DNA of 64,000 bases from Enterococcus sp. DIV0212c (GTDB lineage: Bacteria > Bacillota > Bacilli > Lactobacillales > Enterococcaceae), in the NCBI RefSeq assembly GCF_017377505.1, contig NZ_JAFREN010000020.1, forward strand, positions 3,327 through 67,326, given 5' to 3'. Under the pieces are notes generated by a model that did not search any database, was not told the origin of the DNA, and saw only the letters and a program-made list of their open reading frames with translations. Of the stretch, positions 7,858-15,854 are shown piece after piece. Positions within the stretch are counted from its first letter, which is position 1. Each line of letters begins with the position of its first letter. The position numbers were made by a program, and so were the translations under genes.

Positions 7858-8661
7858 GTGACTGTAGAAATTGGTAAGCAAATCAAAAAATTCCGTCAAG
7901 AACGACAAATTTCACAACAGGAACTAGCGGACTATTTGAACATTTCACGTCAAACGATTTCTAAATGGGAGCTAGGAAAAAGTCTTCCTGACTTGGAAAA
8001 TGTCGTTAGACTTTCGGAATATTTTAATATCAGCGTAGATGTTCTATTGGGACATAAAAAGCTTGGTTTCTTTAGGGAATTGTTCGGAGGGAAAGAAAGA
8101 AGGCAAATCCACATGGATCAAAATAAGAAAGAAACTAATAACGCAGCATTTTACAGCGCTTATGCACAAGATATACAACCGTTGTTTGCAGAAGGGAAGC
8201 GAGTGAATACCTTTGTAAAAATTGAAGAAGAAATTTTTCCTCAAGCAACATTTTCGAAATTAATTGGTTATGCAAATTGTTTATGCGACTTTAGTGGCGA
8301 ACAAGTTTCGATCAAGCAAATCGGAAAAGCAAAACTCGCTGTAAAGGTTTCTGTAGAACAAACTATAGCTGTGTTTTCTCTTCATGATATCTTAGAAATA
8401 AACCTGCAATTTGGTAAATATATTCGGAATGTGGGTGGTAATTTTGTGACACTGATTGATATTGTTACGAAAGATCAAAACTATTATCTTTGGGTGGAAT
8501 CTTTAAAAGTTGCCCACGAGATTTGGCATCATGAAAAGTTTACTTCTATAAAAATCAATATAGATAAATCATTTAAAACAGCACTGGATCTATTGAGTGA
8601 AGAAGATGCAGTCGCAGCAATTCGCAGCAATGCGGAGGATATCCAGCTGATCTATAGATAA
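7858..8661 (+). CDS. XRE-family transcriptional regulator
   Basis: A 267-residue protein with an N-terminal Cro/CI helix-turn-helix (residues about 5-60: IKKFRQERQISQQELADYLNISRQTISKWE) and a ~190-residue C-terminal region with no recognised domain. The GTG start at 7858 is supported by AAAGGAG 9 nt upstream; a -10 hexamer TATAAT sits at 7791-7796 but I see no convincing -35. It may control itself or a neighbour; the target and the signal sensed are unknown. Confidence 0.75.
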   Translation: MTVEIGKQIKKFRQERQISQQELADYLNISRQTISKWELGKSLPDLENVVRLSEYFNISVDVLLGHKKLGFFRELFGGKERRQIHMDQNKKETNNAAFYSAYAQDIQPLFAEGKRVNTFVKIEEEIFPQATFSKLIGYANCLCDFSGEQVSIKQIGKAKLAVKVSVEQTIAVFSLHDILEINLQFGKYIRNVGGNFVTLIDIVTKDQNYYLWVESLKVAHEIWHHEKFTSIKINIDKSFKTALDLLSEEDAVAAIRSNAEDIQLIYR

Positions 8662-8891
8662 GAAAGTAGAATATTGAAGGATTATTTGTTTATGTTGCTG
8701 ATCTCTGATTTGTGGTAATACTTTCTTTTCCTCGGATTGCTGCATTGATCTTTTCATATCAAACTAGTCCTAAAGCAGTGAGGAAATCTCAGACTTAAAG
8801 CCGATAAAATGAAGTATATGTTTTGCTACAATTAAAAGTAACAGAAGTAGAACATGTTCGTTTAATCAACAGCTTTCTATGACAGTCAGGG

Positions 8892-9971
8892 GTGAATGGT
8901 ATAAATAAGCAAGTCAGCAAACAAACTATCGGTAATAACGGGATCGATGTAATAAAATATGCAGCAGCGGTTTTGATTATCTGTTTTCATTGCGAACGGG
9001 TGATTCAAGATCCAGTCGTTCATCATTTGTTTAAAAATGTGCTATGTCGAATCGCTGTTCCATATTTTTTGATTTCCACCAGTTATTTTGTCAGAAGAGG
9101 GCAAAATAGCTCACCAGGTTATTTGAAACGTTACCTAAAATCAATGATCAATTCGTATTTATTTTGGAGTTTGATTTATTTGCCAATTGGGTTTATGTGG
9201 ATTCAGGAGAATTATTCATTGGGACCACAACTCTATCCAGTGGCATTGTTTGCAGGTTTAGTTTATACAGGAACGTATTACCATCTTTGGTATATTCCGG
9301 CCATGATTTTTGGTATTATCATTGCCCACTGGCTGATTAAGAAAAAAGGTTATATTCCGTTGTTTTGCCTGACATTTGTGTTATGTCTTTTTGGGTCATT
9401 AGAAACGTATTATGGCTATATCGAAAATGAACAGTTGAAATCATTTTTTGATCAGTATTTGAATGTATTTGTGACTACTCGTAATGGCTTATTCTTTGCT
9501 TTGGTGTTTGTAGCTGTTGGTTATTTTTTATGGGACTATCGTGAAAAAATAGCTGGGTATCAGAAATATTTTGGTTTAATGGTCGTGGTATTTGGAGGTC
9601 TTTTAGTAAGTGAAGGTTTGATGATTTATGCTAGGACGGGGATCGATAAAAACTTTATGTGGTCATTGATTCCATTTACTGCTGTCTTTTTTTGTTGGAG
9701 TTTGACATGGAATTTGAAAATAGATATTGATTATAAACATTTGAGGAACTTAGGAAAATATTATTTTTTCATCCATCCATTGTGTATCTTGTGGGCTGCT
9801 AGTTTAGTGAATAGCTATGATTTTTTTGCCAATAGCTGGCTGCAACTGGTTGTAACACTGATTGCGACACATTTATTAAGCTCCTTAGTGATAGTTATCA
9901 ATAATCAACTGCCATATTATTATTTTGATTTACAGCTGATGTTGAGAGTGACTAAAGGGTATCGGATTTAG
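8892..9971 (+). CDS. Acyltransferase 3 family membrane protein
   Basis: About ten hydrophobic segments across 359 residues. The N-terminal part (GIDVIKYAAAVLIICFHC, residues about 17-34) carries the family's R/K-x10-20-H pattern, and YHLWYIPAMIFG (about 136-147) and YYFFIHPLCILW (about 292-303) are further acyltransferase-3 hallmarks. Members move acyl groups onto extracytoplasmic sugars or peptidoglycan; the N-terminal domain of VanT-type serine racemases is similar. The GTG at 8892 lies almost on top of AGGGG, so the true start is uncertain. A terminator follows. Confidence 0.7.
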   Translation: MNGINKQVSKQTIGNNGIDVIKYAAAVLIICFHCERVIQDPVVHHLFKNVLCRIAVPYFLISTSYFVRRGQNSSPGYLKRYLKSMINSYLFWSLIYLPIGFMWIQENYSLGPQLYPVALFAGLVYTGTYYHLWYIPAMIFGIIIAHWLIKKKGYIPLFCLTFVLCLFGSLETYYGYIENEQLKSFFDQYLNVFVTTRNGLFFALVFVAVGYFLWDYREKIAGYQKYFGLMVVVFGGLLVSEGLMIYARTGIDKNFMWSLIPFTAVFFCWSLTWNLKIDIDYKHLRNLGKYYFFIHPLCILWAASLVNSYDFFANSWLQLVVTLIATHLLSSLVIVINNQLPYYYFDLQLMLRVTKGYRI

Positions 9972-9992
9972 TAAGAAGGATGAAGTAAAGTT

Positions 9993-10030
9993 GAGACAAA
10001 ACGCCGCTGGTTTTGTCTCAGCTTATTTTT
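9993..10030 (+). terminator. Terminator between the acyltransferase gene and fabI
   Basis: TGAGACAAAAC pairs with GTTTTGTCTCA, followed by a T-rich run in the plus direction. It serves the plus-strand gene and may also stop fabI transcription from the other side. Confidence 0.8.
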
Positions 10031-10035
10031 TTCTC

Positions 10036-10788
10036 TTAAGTTAAATGAACACCTTTATCCACATAAATAATATCTCCAACAATACCAGCGGCTAACTCAC
10101 TAACAAGGAACGCACAAGTATTACCAACTTCTTCAATCGTAACACCTGCTTTATCTGGCGTACGGCCTTCTGAAATTTTGATTAATTGATCATAATCTTT
10201 TACGCCTGTTACAGCTAATGTTTTGATAGCGCCAGCTGAAATTCCGTTAACACGGATTTTGTCTGCTGCGAATTCGTACGCTAGATATTTTACAGCTGTT
10301 TCTAAAGAAGCTTTGGCGATTCCCATCATGTTGTAGTTTGGGATAGCTCTTTCAGAACCTAGATAAGTCATTGTAACAATTCCAGAACCAGGATTTAACA
10401 AAGGTTTAGCATAATGTGCCACAGCTAAAAGTGAGTAGCTGCTGATATCTTGAGCCAATAAAAAACCTGAACGGCTGATATCACTAACATTCCCATCTAG
10501 CTCTTCTTTGTTAGCAAAAGCAATGGCATGTACTAATCCGTCGATTTTGTCGTATTTTTCTTGGATTGTTTGAAAAGCTTGAGCAATCGACTCATCAGAG
10601 GCAACATCACATTCAACAAGTAGATCAGTTGGTTCAGCTAATTTTAGCAATTGTTTTTTCATGCGGTCGTTTTGATATGTATAGATAATATCAGCCCCTT
10701 GCTCTTTCAATGCTTTAGCACATCCCCAAGCAATACTTCTTTTGTTGGCTACGCCCATCACGACGACTTTTTTATTTTTTAGAAACAT
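10036..10788 (-). CDS. fabI: Enoyl-ACP reductase (NADH) FabI
   Basis: A 250-residue short-chain dehydrogenase-type enzyme that performs the last reduction in each cycle of type II fatty acid elongation. The N-terminal cofactor motif is GVANKRSIAWGCAKAL, and the catalytic Tyr and Lys sit in YNMMGIAK (Y-x6-K), the FabI pattern. I start at ATG 10788, preceded by AAAGGGGAAAA; an upstream in-frame ATG at 10839 would add 17 residues without a ribosome site. It is divergent from fabO-fabN, as in E. faecalis, where the three genes are neighbours. Confidence 0.93.
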   Translation of the reverse strand: MFLKNKKVVVMGVANKRSIAWGCAKALKEQGADIIYTYQNDRMKKQLLKLAEPTDLLVECDVASDESIAQAFQTIQEKYDKIDGLVHAIAFANKEELDGNVSDISRSGFLLAQDISSYSLLAVAHYAKPLLNPGSGIVTMTYLGSERAIPNYNMMGIAKASLETAVKYLAYEFAADKIRVNGISAGAIKTLAVTGVKDYDQLIKISEGRTPDKAGVTIEEVGNTCAFLVSELAAGIVGDIIYVDKGVHLT

Positions 10789-10992
10789 ATGGTTTTTTCC
10801 CCTTTTAAAATTATTTTTAGTGTGTGAAAAAGGTCTCACATCTTAACAAAATCTAAATATCTGATTTTATTTAAGTTGACGGATAAAATTGCAACTGGTA
10901 TTATCTGTGTTGAGAATGATAAAAAAATTCTCTAACGAATAAGCAACACCCGTACAGACATTTTATCGGATGTCTGAATTATTAACTAAAAT

Positions 10993-11009
10993 ACTTTGAA
11001 AGTCAAACT
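10993..11009. promoter_or_regulatory. FabT-type operator 1
   Basis: ACTTTGAAAGTCAAACT contains the TTTGA-N3-TCAAA palindrome recognised by FabT, the acyl-ACP-dependent fatty-acid repressor of streptococci and enterococci. It lies about 90 bp upstream of fabO. Confidence 0.6.
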
Positions 11010-11060
11010 ATTTTACTTAAATTTAAACAAAAAAGTGTTGTTTAAGCAAGTTTTTTTTAA

Positions 11061-11073
11061 TTTGATAGTCAAA
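11061..11073. promoter_or_regulatory. FabT-type operator 2 overlapping the fabO -10
   Basis: TTTGATAGTCAAA is a second TTTGA-N3-TCAAA palindrome. A possible promoter, TTGTTT (11038-11043), 18 bp, TTGATA (11062-11067), places the operator on the -10 and about 20 bp before the fabO start. Confidence 0.6.
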
Positions 11074-11092
11074 ACAATAGTGGAGGTGCACG

Positions 11093-12331
11093 ATGAAACG
11101 AGTTGTAATAACAGGAATGGGAGCAGTGACTCCTTTAGGAAATACGGTAAAAGAGTATTGGCAAAATCTAGTCAATGGAAAATTAGGAATCGCTAAAATC
11201 ACTAAATTTGATTCTGAAGATACAGGTGTGGCACTTGCGGGTGAAGTGAAAGACTTCGATCCAAGTGAGGTTCTTGATCGTAAAGAACAAAAGCGGATGG
11301 ATTTATTTTCGCAATATGGTGTAGTCGCTGCGATGGAAGCGTGGAATATGAGTGGTTTAACTCAAGAAACGATTGATCCCAAGCGTTTTGGTGTAATCGT
11401 CGGCAGTGGTATCGGCGGTATGACAACATTACAAGATCAAGTCAGAGTCATGGATAAAAAAGGGGCTAAACGAGTGACACCTTTCTTTGTACCGATGGTG
11501 ATCGCAAATATGGCTTCAGGAAATATCTCTATCAAATTAGGGGCAAAAGGGCCTTCTCAAACAATCGTCACAGCTTGTGCCTCAGCGACAAATGCAATCG
11601 GTGAAGCGTTCCGTACCATCAAATACGGCTTGGCTGATATGATGATCACAGGTGGAACGGAAGCGACGATTTGTGAAATCGGAATTGCTGGATTTGCAGC
11701 TTTGAGTGCGTTGAATACGACAGAAGATCCAACAAGAGCATCGATTCCGTTTGATAAAGAAAGACATGGTTTTGTGATGGGCGAAGGTGCTGGCATGTTG
11801 ATGTTGGAAGAACTGGAGCACGCTCAAAAACGTGGTGCGACGATTTTAGGTGAAATCGTAGGTTATGGTAGTAATTGTGATGCGAGTCATATGACAGCGC
11901 CGTTAAAAGACGGTAGTGGTGCAGCAGATGCGATCGAATTAGCGTTAGCAGAAGCCTCAATTGATGCCTCAGCTGTTGGGTATGTCAATGCACATGGCAC
12001 TTCAACACCAGCTAACGATGCAGCTGAAACAGCAGCTTTAAAACGTGTATTTGGTGAACGTGCCTACAATATTCCGATCTCTAGCACGAAAAGTATGACT
12101 GGACACCTTTTAGGAGCCGCTGGAGGCATAGAAGCCATCGCTTGTGTAAAAACATTACAAGAAGGCGTTGCTCATCCGACAGTCGGTTATGAAGTAGCCG
12201 ATCCAGAATGTGATTTAGATTATGTAACAGATGGCTCACGCCCCGTAGAAGCAGAATATGCGATTAGTAATTCGTTTGGCTTTGGCGGTCACAATGGCGT
12301 TATTTGTATGAAAAAATGGGAGGAAAAATAA
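11093..12331 (+). CDS. fabO: Beta-ketoacyl-ACP synthase FabO (FabF1-type)
   Basis: A 412-residue condensing enzyme. The active-site cysteine is in TACASATNA, the two histidines in NAHGTSTP and SMTGHLLGAAG, and the N-terminus RVVITGMGAVTPLG is typical of FabF. In E. faecalis the homologue paired with FabN does the FabB-like elongation needed for unsaturated fatty acids (established for E. faecalis; assigned here by gene order). The ribosome site is TGGAGG before ATG 11093. The fabN ATG follows three bases after its stop. Two FabT-like operators upstream point to repression when long-chain acyl-ACP is plentiful. Confidence 0.88.
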   Translation: MKRVVITGMGAVTPLGNTVKEYWQNLVNGKLGIAKITKFDSEDTGVALAGEVKDFDPSEVLDRKEQKRMDLFSQYGVVAAMEAWNMSGLTQETIDPKRFGVIVGSGIGGMTTLQDQVRVMDKKGAKRVTPFFVPMVIANMASGNISIKLGAKGPSQTIVTACASATNAIGEAFRTIKYGLADMMITGGTEATICEIGIAGFAALSALNTTEDPTRASIPFDKERHGFVMGEGAGMLMLEELEHAQKRGATILGEIVGYGSNCDASHMTAPLKDGSGAADAIELALAEASIDASAVGYVNAHGTSTPANDAAETAALKRVFGERAYNIPISSTKSMTGHLLGAAGGIEAIACVKTLQEGVAHPTVGYEVADPECDLDYVTDGSRPVEAEYAISNSFGFGGHNGVICMKKWEEK

Positions 12332-12333
12332 CA

Positions 12334-12768
12334 ATGACAAGACTAATGAATGCAACAGAAATTATGGAAATGATTCCAAATAGATACCCAATTTGCTTTA
12401 TCGACTATGTGGATGAAATTATCACGGATAAAAAAATCATCGCAACAAAAAACGTAACGATCAATGAAGAATTCTTCCAAGGACATTTCCCTGGAAACCC
12501 AACAATGCCTGGTGTTTTGATTATTGAAGCATTAGCTCAAGTTGGTTCGATCTTGATTTTAAAAATGGATCAATTTAAAGGTGAAACAGCTTATATCGGA
12601 GGAATCAACAAAGCAAAATTCCGTCAAAAAGTTGTTCCAGGAGATGTGTTAAAATTACACTTTGAAATCGTGAAGATCAGAGATTATGTAGGAATCGGAA
12701 AAGCAACTGCTTTTGTTGAAGATAAAAAAGTTTGTGAATGCGAATTGACGTTTATTGTAGGTAGATAA
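12334..12768 (+). CDS. fabN: FabN-type 3-hydroxyacyl-ACP dehydratase (FabZ1)
   Basis: A 144-residue hot-dog-fold dehydratase. The catalytic histidine lies in GHFPGNPTMPGVL and the conserved glutamate in LIIEALAQVG. ATG 12334 follows GGGAGGAAAA. In E. faecalis the copy next to fabO is FabN, a bifunctional dehydratase/isomerase that sets the cis double bond; a plain FabZ cannot be separated from FabN by eye, so the name rests on the neighbour. It catalyses loss of water from 3-hydroxyacyl-ACP in the cytoplasm. Confidence 0.85.
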   Translation: MTRLMNATEIMEMIPNRYPICFIDYVDEIITDKKIIATKNVTINEEFFQGHFPGNPTMPGVLIIEALAQVGSILILKMDQFKGETAYIGGINKAKFRQKVVPGDVLKLHFEIVKIRDYVGIGKATAFVEDKKVCECELTFIVGR

Positions 12769-12781
12769 TCAAGAAAATAGT

Positions 12782-12819
12782 AAAAAGCCGAAAAGGATGT
12801 TGTTCTTTTCGGCTTTTTT
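12782..12819. terminator. Bidirectional terminator between fabN and the PucR-type gene
   Basis: AAAAAGCCGAAAAG pairs with CTTTTCGGCTTTTTT. The A and T tracts on both sides allow it to work in either direction for these convergent genes. Confidence 0.9.
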
Positions 12820-12822
12820 GTT

Positions 12823-14499
12823 TTAGTGATGCAGTTCATATAACTTCAAGGCTAATTGTAATGCAAACGTATTTTTTTCCTCTTCTAAATCTACTGGCAA
12901 CAGTCCCTTGATTTTTTCAATCCGATACAGCAGCGTATTTCGATGAATAAACAACGCTCTGGATGTAGTTGCAATATTGAGGTGATGAGCGAGATAAGCT
13001 TTTAATGTTGGTGTAAAGCTGGTGTTATTTTTTTTATCATACGTCAGTAAGGTATTTAAATAATGAGTGTAGAATTTTTTTCCTTGCTCTTTTGAAATCG
13101 AATCTACTAAAAAAGAATCAAAGTAAAAATCATTAAAAAAGTAAATCTTCTCTTCTTTATCGTCATCTTCAAGTAACTGGATGACTTTTTTTGCTTCTTC
13201 AAAGCTTTGAGATAACTCAAGAATCGGCAAGGTCGAGCCAATCGTGCAGAAAATCTTTCGTTCGGCTTGTCCTTGATTCTCTAAATACATGCGGATTCGT
13301 TCAGCCGTATCGGATAGTTCATTGTGTGTTTTTAAGGAGCTTAACTTGGCATCAGTCCCTAACAGCATCACCAATTGATTTTTGCGACTGAACAAATGAA
13401 GGTGAGGGAAACGATTAGTTGTATAAGTCGTTAGTGAAGACAGTAAACTCTTCATTAAGCGATCTTCCATTTGTTTTTTCTTCATCAAAGAATCAGCTGG
13501 ATTTCCTAAGGTCTGAATGGAAAGAATCAACACCGTATAATTTAAGCTTGGGTCAAGGGTTGTATCGTAAGTTGCCAAAGTTTCTAAGTCTTTGATTTGC
13601 CCTGATAATAATTGATCGAAAAAATCACGGCGAATTCTATTTTCTGTCCGTTCAATTTCAAACAACCGCATTTGTTCTAGCGCAAAGGCCATCGATCCAT
13701 TTTCTAAAGCGACATAATCAAGATCTGTTAAGGGGCGTTCAACTTGATAAACCAGAATAAAACCGTAGTGGATCGTATCAAAATAAACGGGCATGATCAC
13801 ACAAGGATATTCTCTTTCTTCAAATAAAAGTGAGCGTGTAATAGGTTTTTGAATTCGTTCAAAGTTTGCTGGTAAATCAGTAAACGTTTGAATAGGGAAA
13901 GTAAAGGTGTCCCCTGTTTTTTTGATTGTTTCTTGAATTAGCGGCTGTTCTTGGTCGCTCACGGCTGTCACTGACCAGTCTGTATCAACTAAAACAACAG
14001 GATTTTGGACCATGTGAGCTAAGCCTGCAGCGATTTTTTTCATTCCGCCGCCATGTAGTGAAATCTCGAAAAATTGTGAGTGAATATCTAGAGAAGCTTG
14101 ATTTAGTTTATCCATTTGCCCTGAAATTTCTGCCATAACGATATTCATGATCTTTGAAAAGGCAATGCCGTAAGGAATCTCTATGATTGGTAAAGCCAAT
14201 TCATCAGCTAACTGACGCATAGATTCGGGAATTCCTTTTAAGTAAATATGTGGTTTGATACAAATCGCAGAACAATTTATTTCTTTAAAACGTTGAATGA
14301 AGCGTTTTTGGATCTCTGAATTTTCACTGAAAAAATAGCCCGAAGTAATCAACAATTCTCCAGCGGATAACCAATCTGATGCATCAGGATTATCTAAAAT
14401 ATTGACCCCAGTGATTTCATTTTCAAGTCCTTTTTGTCCAGCAACCAATTGAAATGCTTTGAAAGGGGACAGTTGCAGGAAGTTTTTTACTGTTAACAT
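12823..14499 (-). CDS. PucR-family transcriptional regulator
   Basis: A 558-residue protein with an N-terminal PucR sensor domain (about 1-125: NILDNPDASDWLSAGELLITSG), a middle region, and a C-terminal helix-turn-helix of the PucR/CdaR type (about 495-555: YLAHHLNIATTSRALFIHRNTLLYRIEKI). B. subtilis PucR controls purine and allantoin breakdown. It is divergent from the AllH/FdrA/YlbE operon, sharing a 170-bp intergenic region with an inverted repeat, so it is the likely regulator of that operon (inference). The ribosome site AGAGGG precedes ATG 14499. Confidence 0.85.
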   Translation of the reverse strand: MLTVKNFLQLSPFKAFQLVAGQKGLENEITGVNILDNPDASDWLSAGELLITSGYFFSENSEIQKRFIQRFKEINCSAICIKPHIYLKGIPESMRQLADELALPIIEIPYGIAFSKIMNIVMAEISGQMDKLNQASLDIHSQFFEISLHGGGMKKIAAGLAHMVQNPVVLVDTDWSVTAVSDQEQPLIQETIKKTGDTFTFPIQTFTDLPANFERIQKPITRSLLFEEREYPCVIMPVYFDTIHYGFILVYQVERPLTDLDYVALENGSMAFALEQMRLFEIERTENRIRRDFFDQLLSGQIKDLETLATYDTTLDPSLNYTVLILSIQTLGNPADSLMKKKQMEDRLMKSLLSSLTTYTTNRFPHLHLFSRKNQLVMLLGTDAKLSSLKTHNELSDTAERIRMYLENQGQAERKIFCTIGSTLPILELSQSFEEAKKVIQLLEDDDKEEKIYFFNDFYFDSFLVDSISKEQGKKFYTHYLNTLLTYDKKNNTSFTPTLKAYLAHHLNIATTSRALFIHRNTLLYRIEKIKGLLPVDLEEEKNTFALQLALKLYELHH

Positions 14500-14531
14500 G
14501 TGGAGACCCTCTTTCTAATGCCTGATTTAGT

Positions 14532-14562
14532 TACTTTAACTATACGGCAGTTGGTTAAAGTA
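14532..14562. promoter_or_regulatory. Inverted repeat, candidate operator of the PucR-type regulator
   Basis: TACTTTAAC (14532-14540) and GTTAAAGTA (14554-14562) are perfect inverted arms separated by 13 bp, in the region between the divergent regulator and the catabolic operon. Assignment to this regulator is inference. Confidence 0.45.
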
Positions 14563-14670
14563 TACAACTGAAAATAAAAATATTCGGGTACTCTATCTGT
14601 ATTTGAAAAGGCTTTCTTGATGTAAAGTTTAAAGTGTAAAGAAGAGACAGCAACTAAGGAAGTGAGTGAC

Positions 14671-15558
14671 ATGCGCACCTACCAATCCCTGTCAGGTGAA
14701 CAAACATTCTTATCTAAGATTAGAAATGAACAGTGGAAAGGAGAAGTTCATAGTACATTTAATCGAACGATAAATATTATTTGTGCTTCTGGAGAATTGT
14801 ATACGATAGCGGCAGAGGAATTGGATAATGCGCCCAATACCTTGCGAGTATCAGAATTTTTTAATGACCGACTTGAACTGGCTATAGGAACGCCTATTTT
14901 CACTCGAAAAGACCAACTATTGATCAGTGATATTGCTGAAATTCAACTTCAAAATGTGAATGAATGGCAGTATCCTCAAATCGAATTTCCCAAAAAACAG
15001 GAATATTCAAGGCTTAGTGATCGAGTAAATTTAGTGAATGAATGGCTTAAGCAAATAAATGAAAATGGTGGTTATTTATTAAATAAGGTGAGCGTAACGA
15101 CCTACGAGAAAATGATTTACACGATGCTTTGGAAGGAGTCCAATCAATTGTTGACTTACTTAAAAGAAAAGCAATTGTTTCAAGCCATGAAACAATTAAA
15201 TCGAGTAATTGGTTTGGGTCCTGGTTTGACTCCATCAGGTGATGATTTTTTAGTTGGTTTAGCACTTATTTTTACCACCGAAAATTATCCGTATCATTCA
15301 TTGAAACAGTGGTTAGTCAACAGTCGAAATGAGCTGAAGAAACGAACGAATGTTATTAGCTTTTCAACATTAGACTGGGCGATCAAAGGAGCTGCACGTG
15401 AGCGAATCGGTTTATTCTTGGAGGAATTATTTTGTGGAGAAAAAGAAGAGCTGCTGAAAGAAAAAATGATGGCAGTCTTAGCAATAGGCTCAACTTCTGG
15501 CGGCGATATGCTGACAGGCATGTTGGCAGGGATTAAATTGACGTTGGATTTGCATTGA
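14671..15558 (+). CDS. DUF2877 protein, AllH-like oxamate carbamoyltransferase component
   Basis: A 295-residue protein with the DUF2877 signature GLGPGLTPSGDDFLVGL (about residues 178-194) and a second conserved block GSTSGGDMLTGML near the C-terminus. In E. coli the DUF2877 protein (YlbF, also called AllH) acts with FdrA (AllF) and YlbE (AllG) in carbamoyl transfer at the end of anaerobic allantoin breakdown. I chose ATG 14671 (AAGGA 10 nt upstream) over a GTG at 14662. It is the first gene of the operon; two structured repeats lie between it and fdrA. Confidence 0.75.
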   Translation: MRTYQSLSGEQTFLSKIRNEQWKGEVHSTFNRTINIICASGELYTIAAEELDNAPNTLRVSEFFNDRLELAIGTPIFTRKDQLLISDIAEIQLQNVNEWQYPQIEFPKKQEYSRLSDRVNLVNEWLKQINENGGYLLNKVSVTTYEKMIYTMLWKESNQLLTYLKEKQLFQAMKQLNRVIGLGPGLTPSGDDFLVGLALIFTTENYPYHSLKQWLVNSRNELKKRTNVISFSTLDWAIKGAARERIGLFLEELFCGEKEELLKEKMMAVLAIGSTSGGDMLTGMLAGIKLTLDLH

Positions 15559-15600
15559 AACAAGGTAAGACTGGAAGAGCCGGCTAAGCTTTTATATTGT

Positions 15601-15714
15601 CTAGCTTCACGAGCTAGCACCTCGGAAAAAAGATAAAAATGGAGAGAGACAAAAAGCGTCTCAATCAATTTTCCCTATTTTTCAGTCGATGCTAAATGAG
15701 CTCGTTCAGCTTTT
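15601..15714 (+). repeat. Structured intergenic repeat, copy A1
   Basis: A ~114-bp element starting CTAGCTTCACGAGCTAG and ending GAGCTCGTTCAGCTTTT. Outer arms ACGAGCT/AGCTCGT pair; inner apex GAGAC/GTCTC closes an AAAAAGC loop. A fragment of an earlier copy's tail (GGCTAAGCTTTT) sits just upstream. Copy A2 follows 121 bp on. Confidence 0.8.
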
Positions 15715-15721
15715 ATATTAT

Positions 15722-15835
15722 CTAGCTTCACGAGCTAGCACCTCGGAAAAAAGATAAAAATGGAGAGAGACAAAGAGCGTCTCAATCAATTTTTCCTATT
15801 TTTCAGTCGATGCTAAATGAGCTCGTTCAGCTTTT
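15722..15835 (+). repeat. Structured intergenic repeat, copy A2
   Basis: Nearly identical to A1 (loop CAAAGAGC instead of CAAAAAGC), with the same outer and inner pairings. Its end lies 5 bp before the AGGAGG ribosome site of fdrA. Confidence 0.8.
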
Positions 15836-15854
15836 AAATTAGGAGGACCCCACT

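Noticed and set aside
8662..8891. Gene or RNA in the gap between the XRE and acyltransferase genes
   Set aside because: I found only a weak inverted repeat (TTCCTC...GAGGAA) and no promoter, terminator or frame worth calling.
11202..11960. Several long minus-strand frames opposite fabO
   Set aside because: They have low-complexity, His/Leu/Ser-rich translations without ribosome sites, antisense to a well-identified gene.
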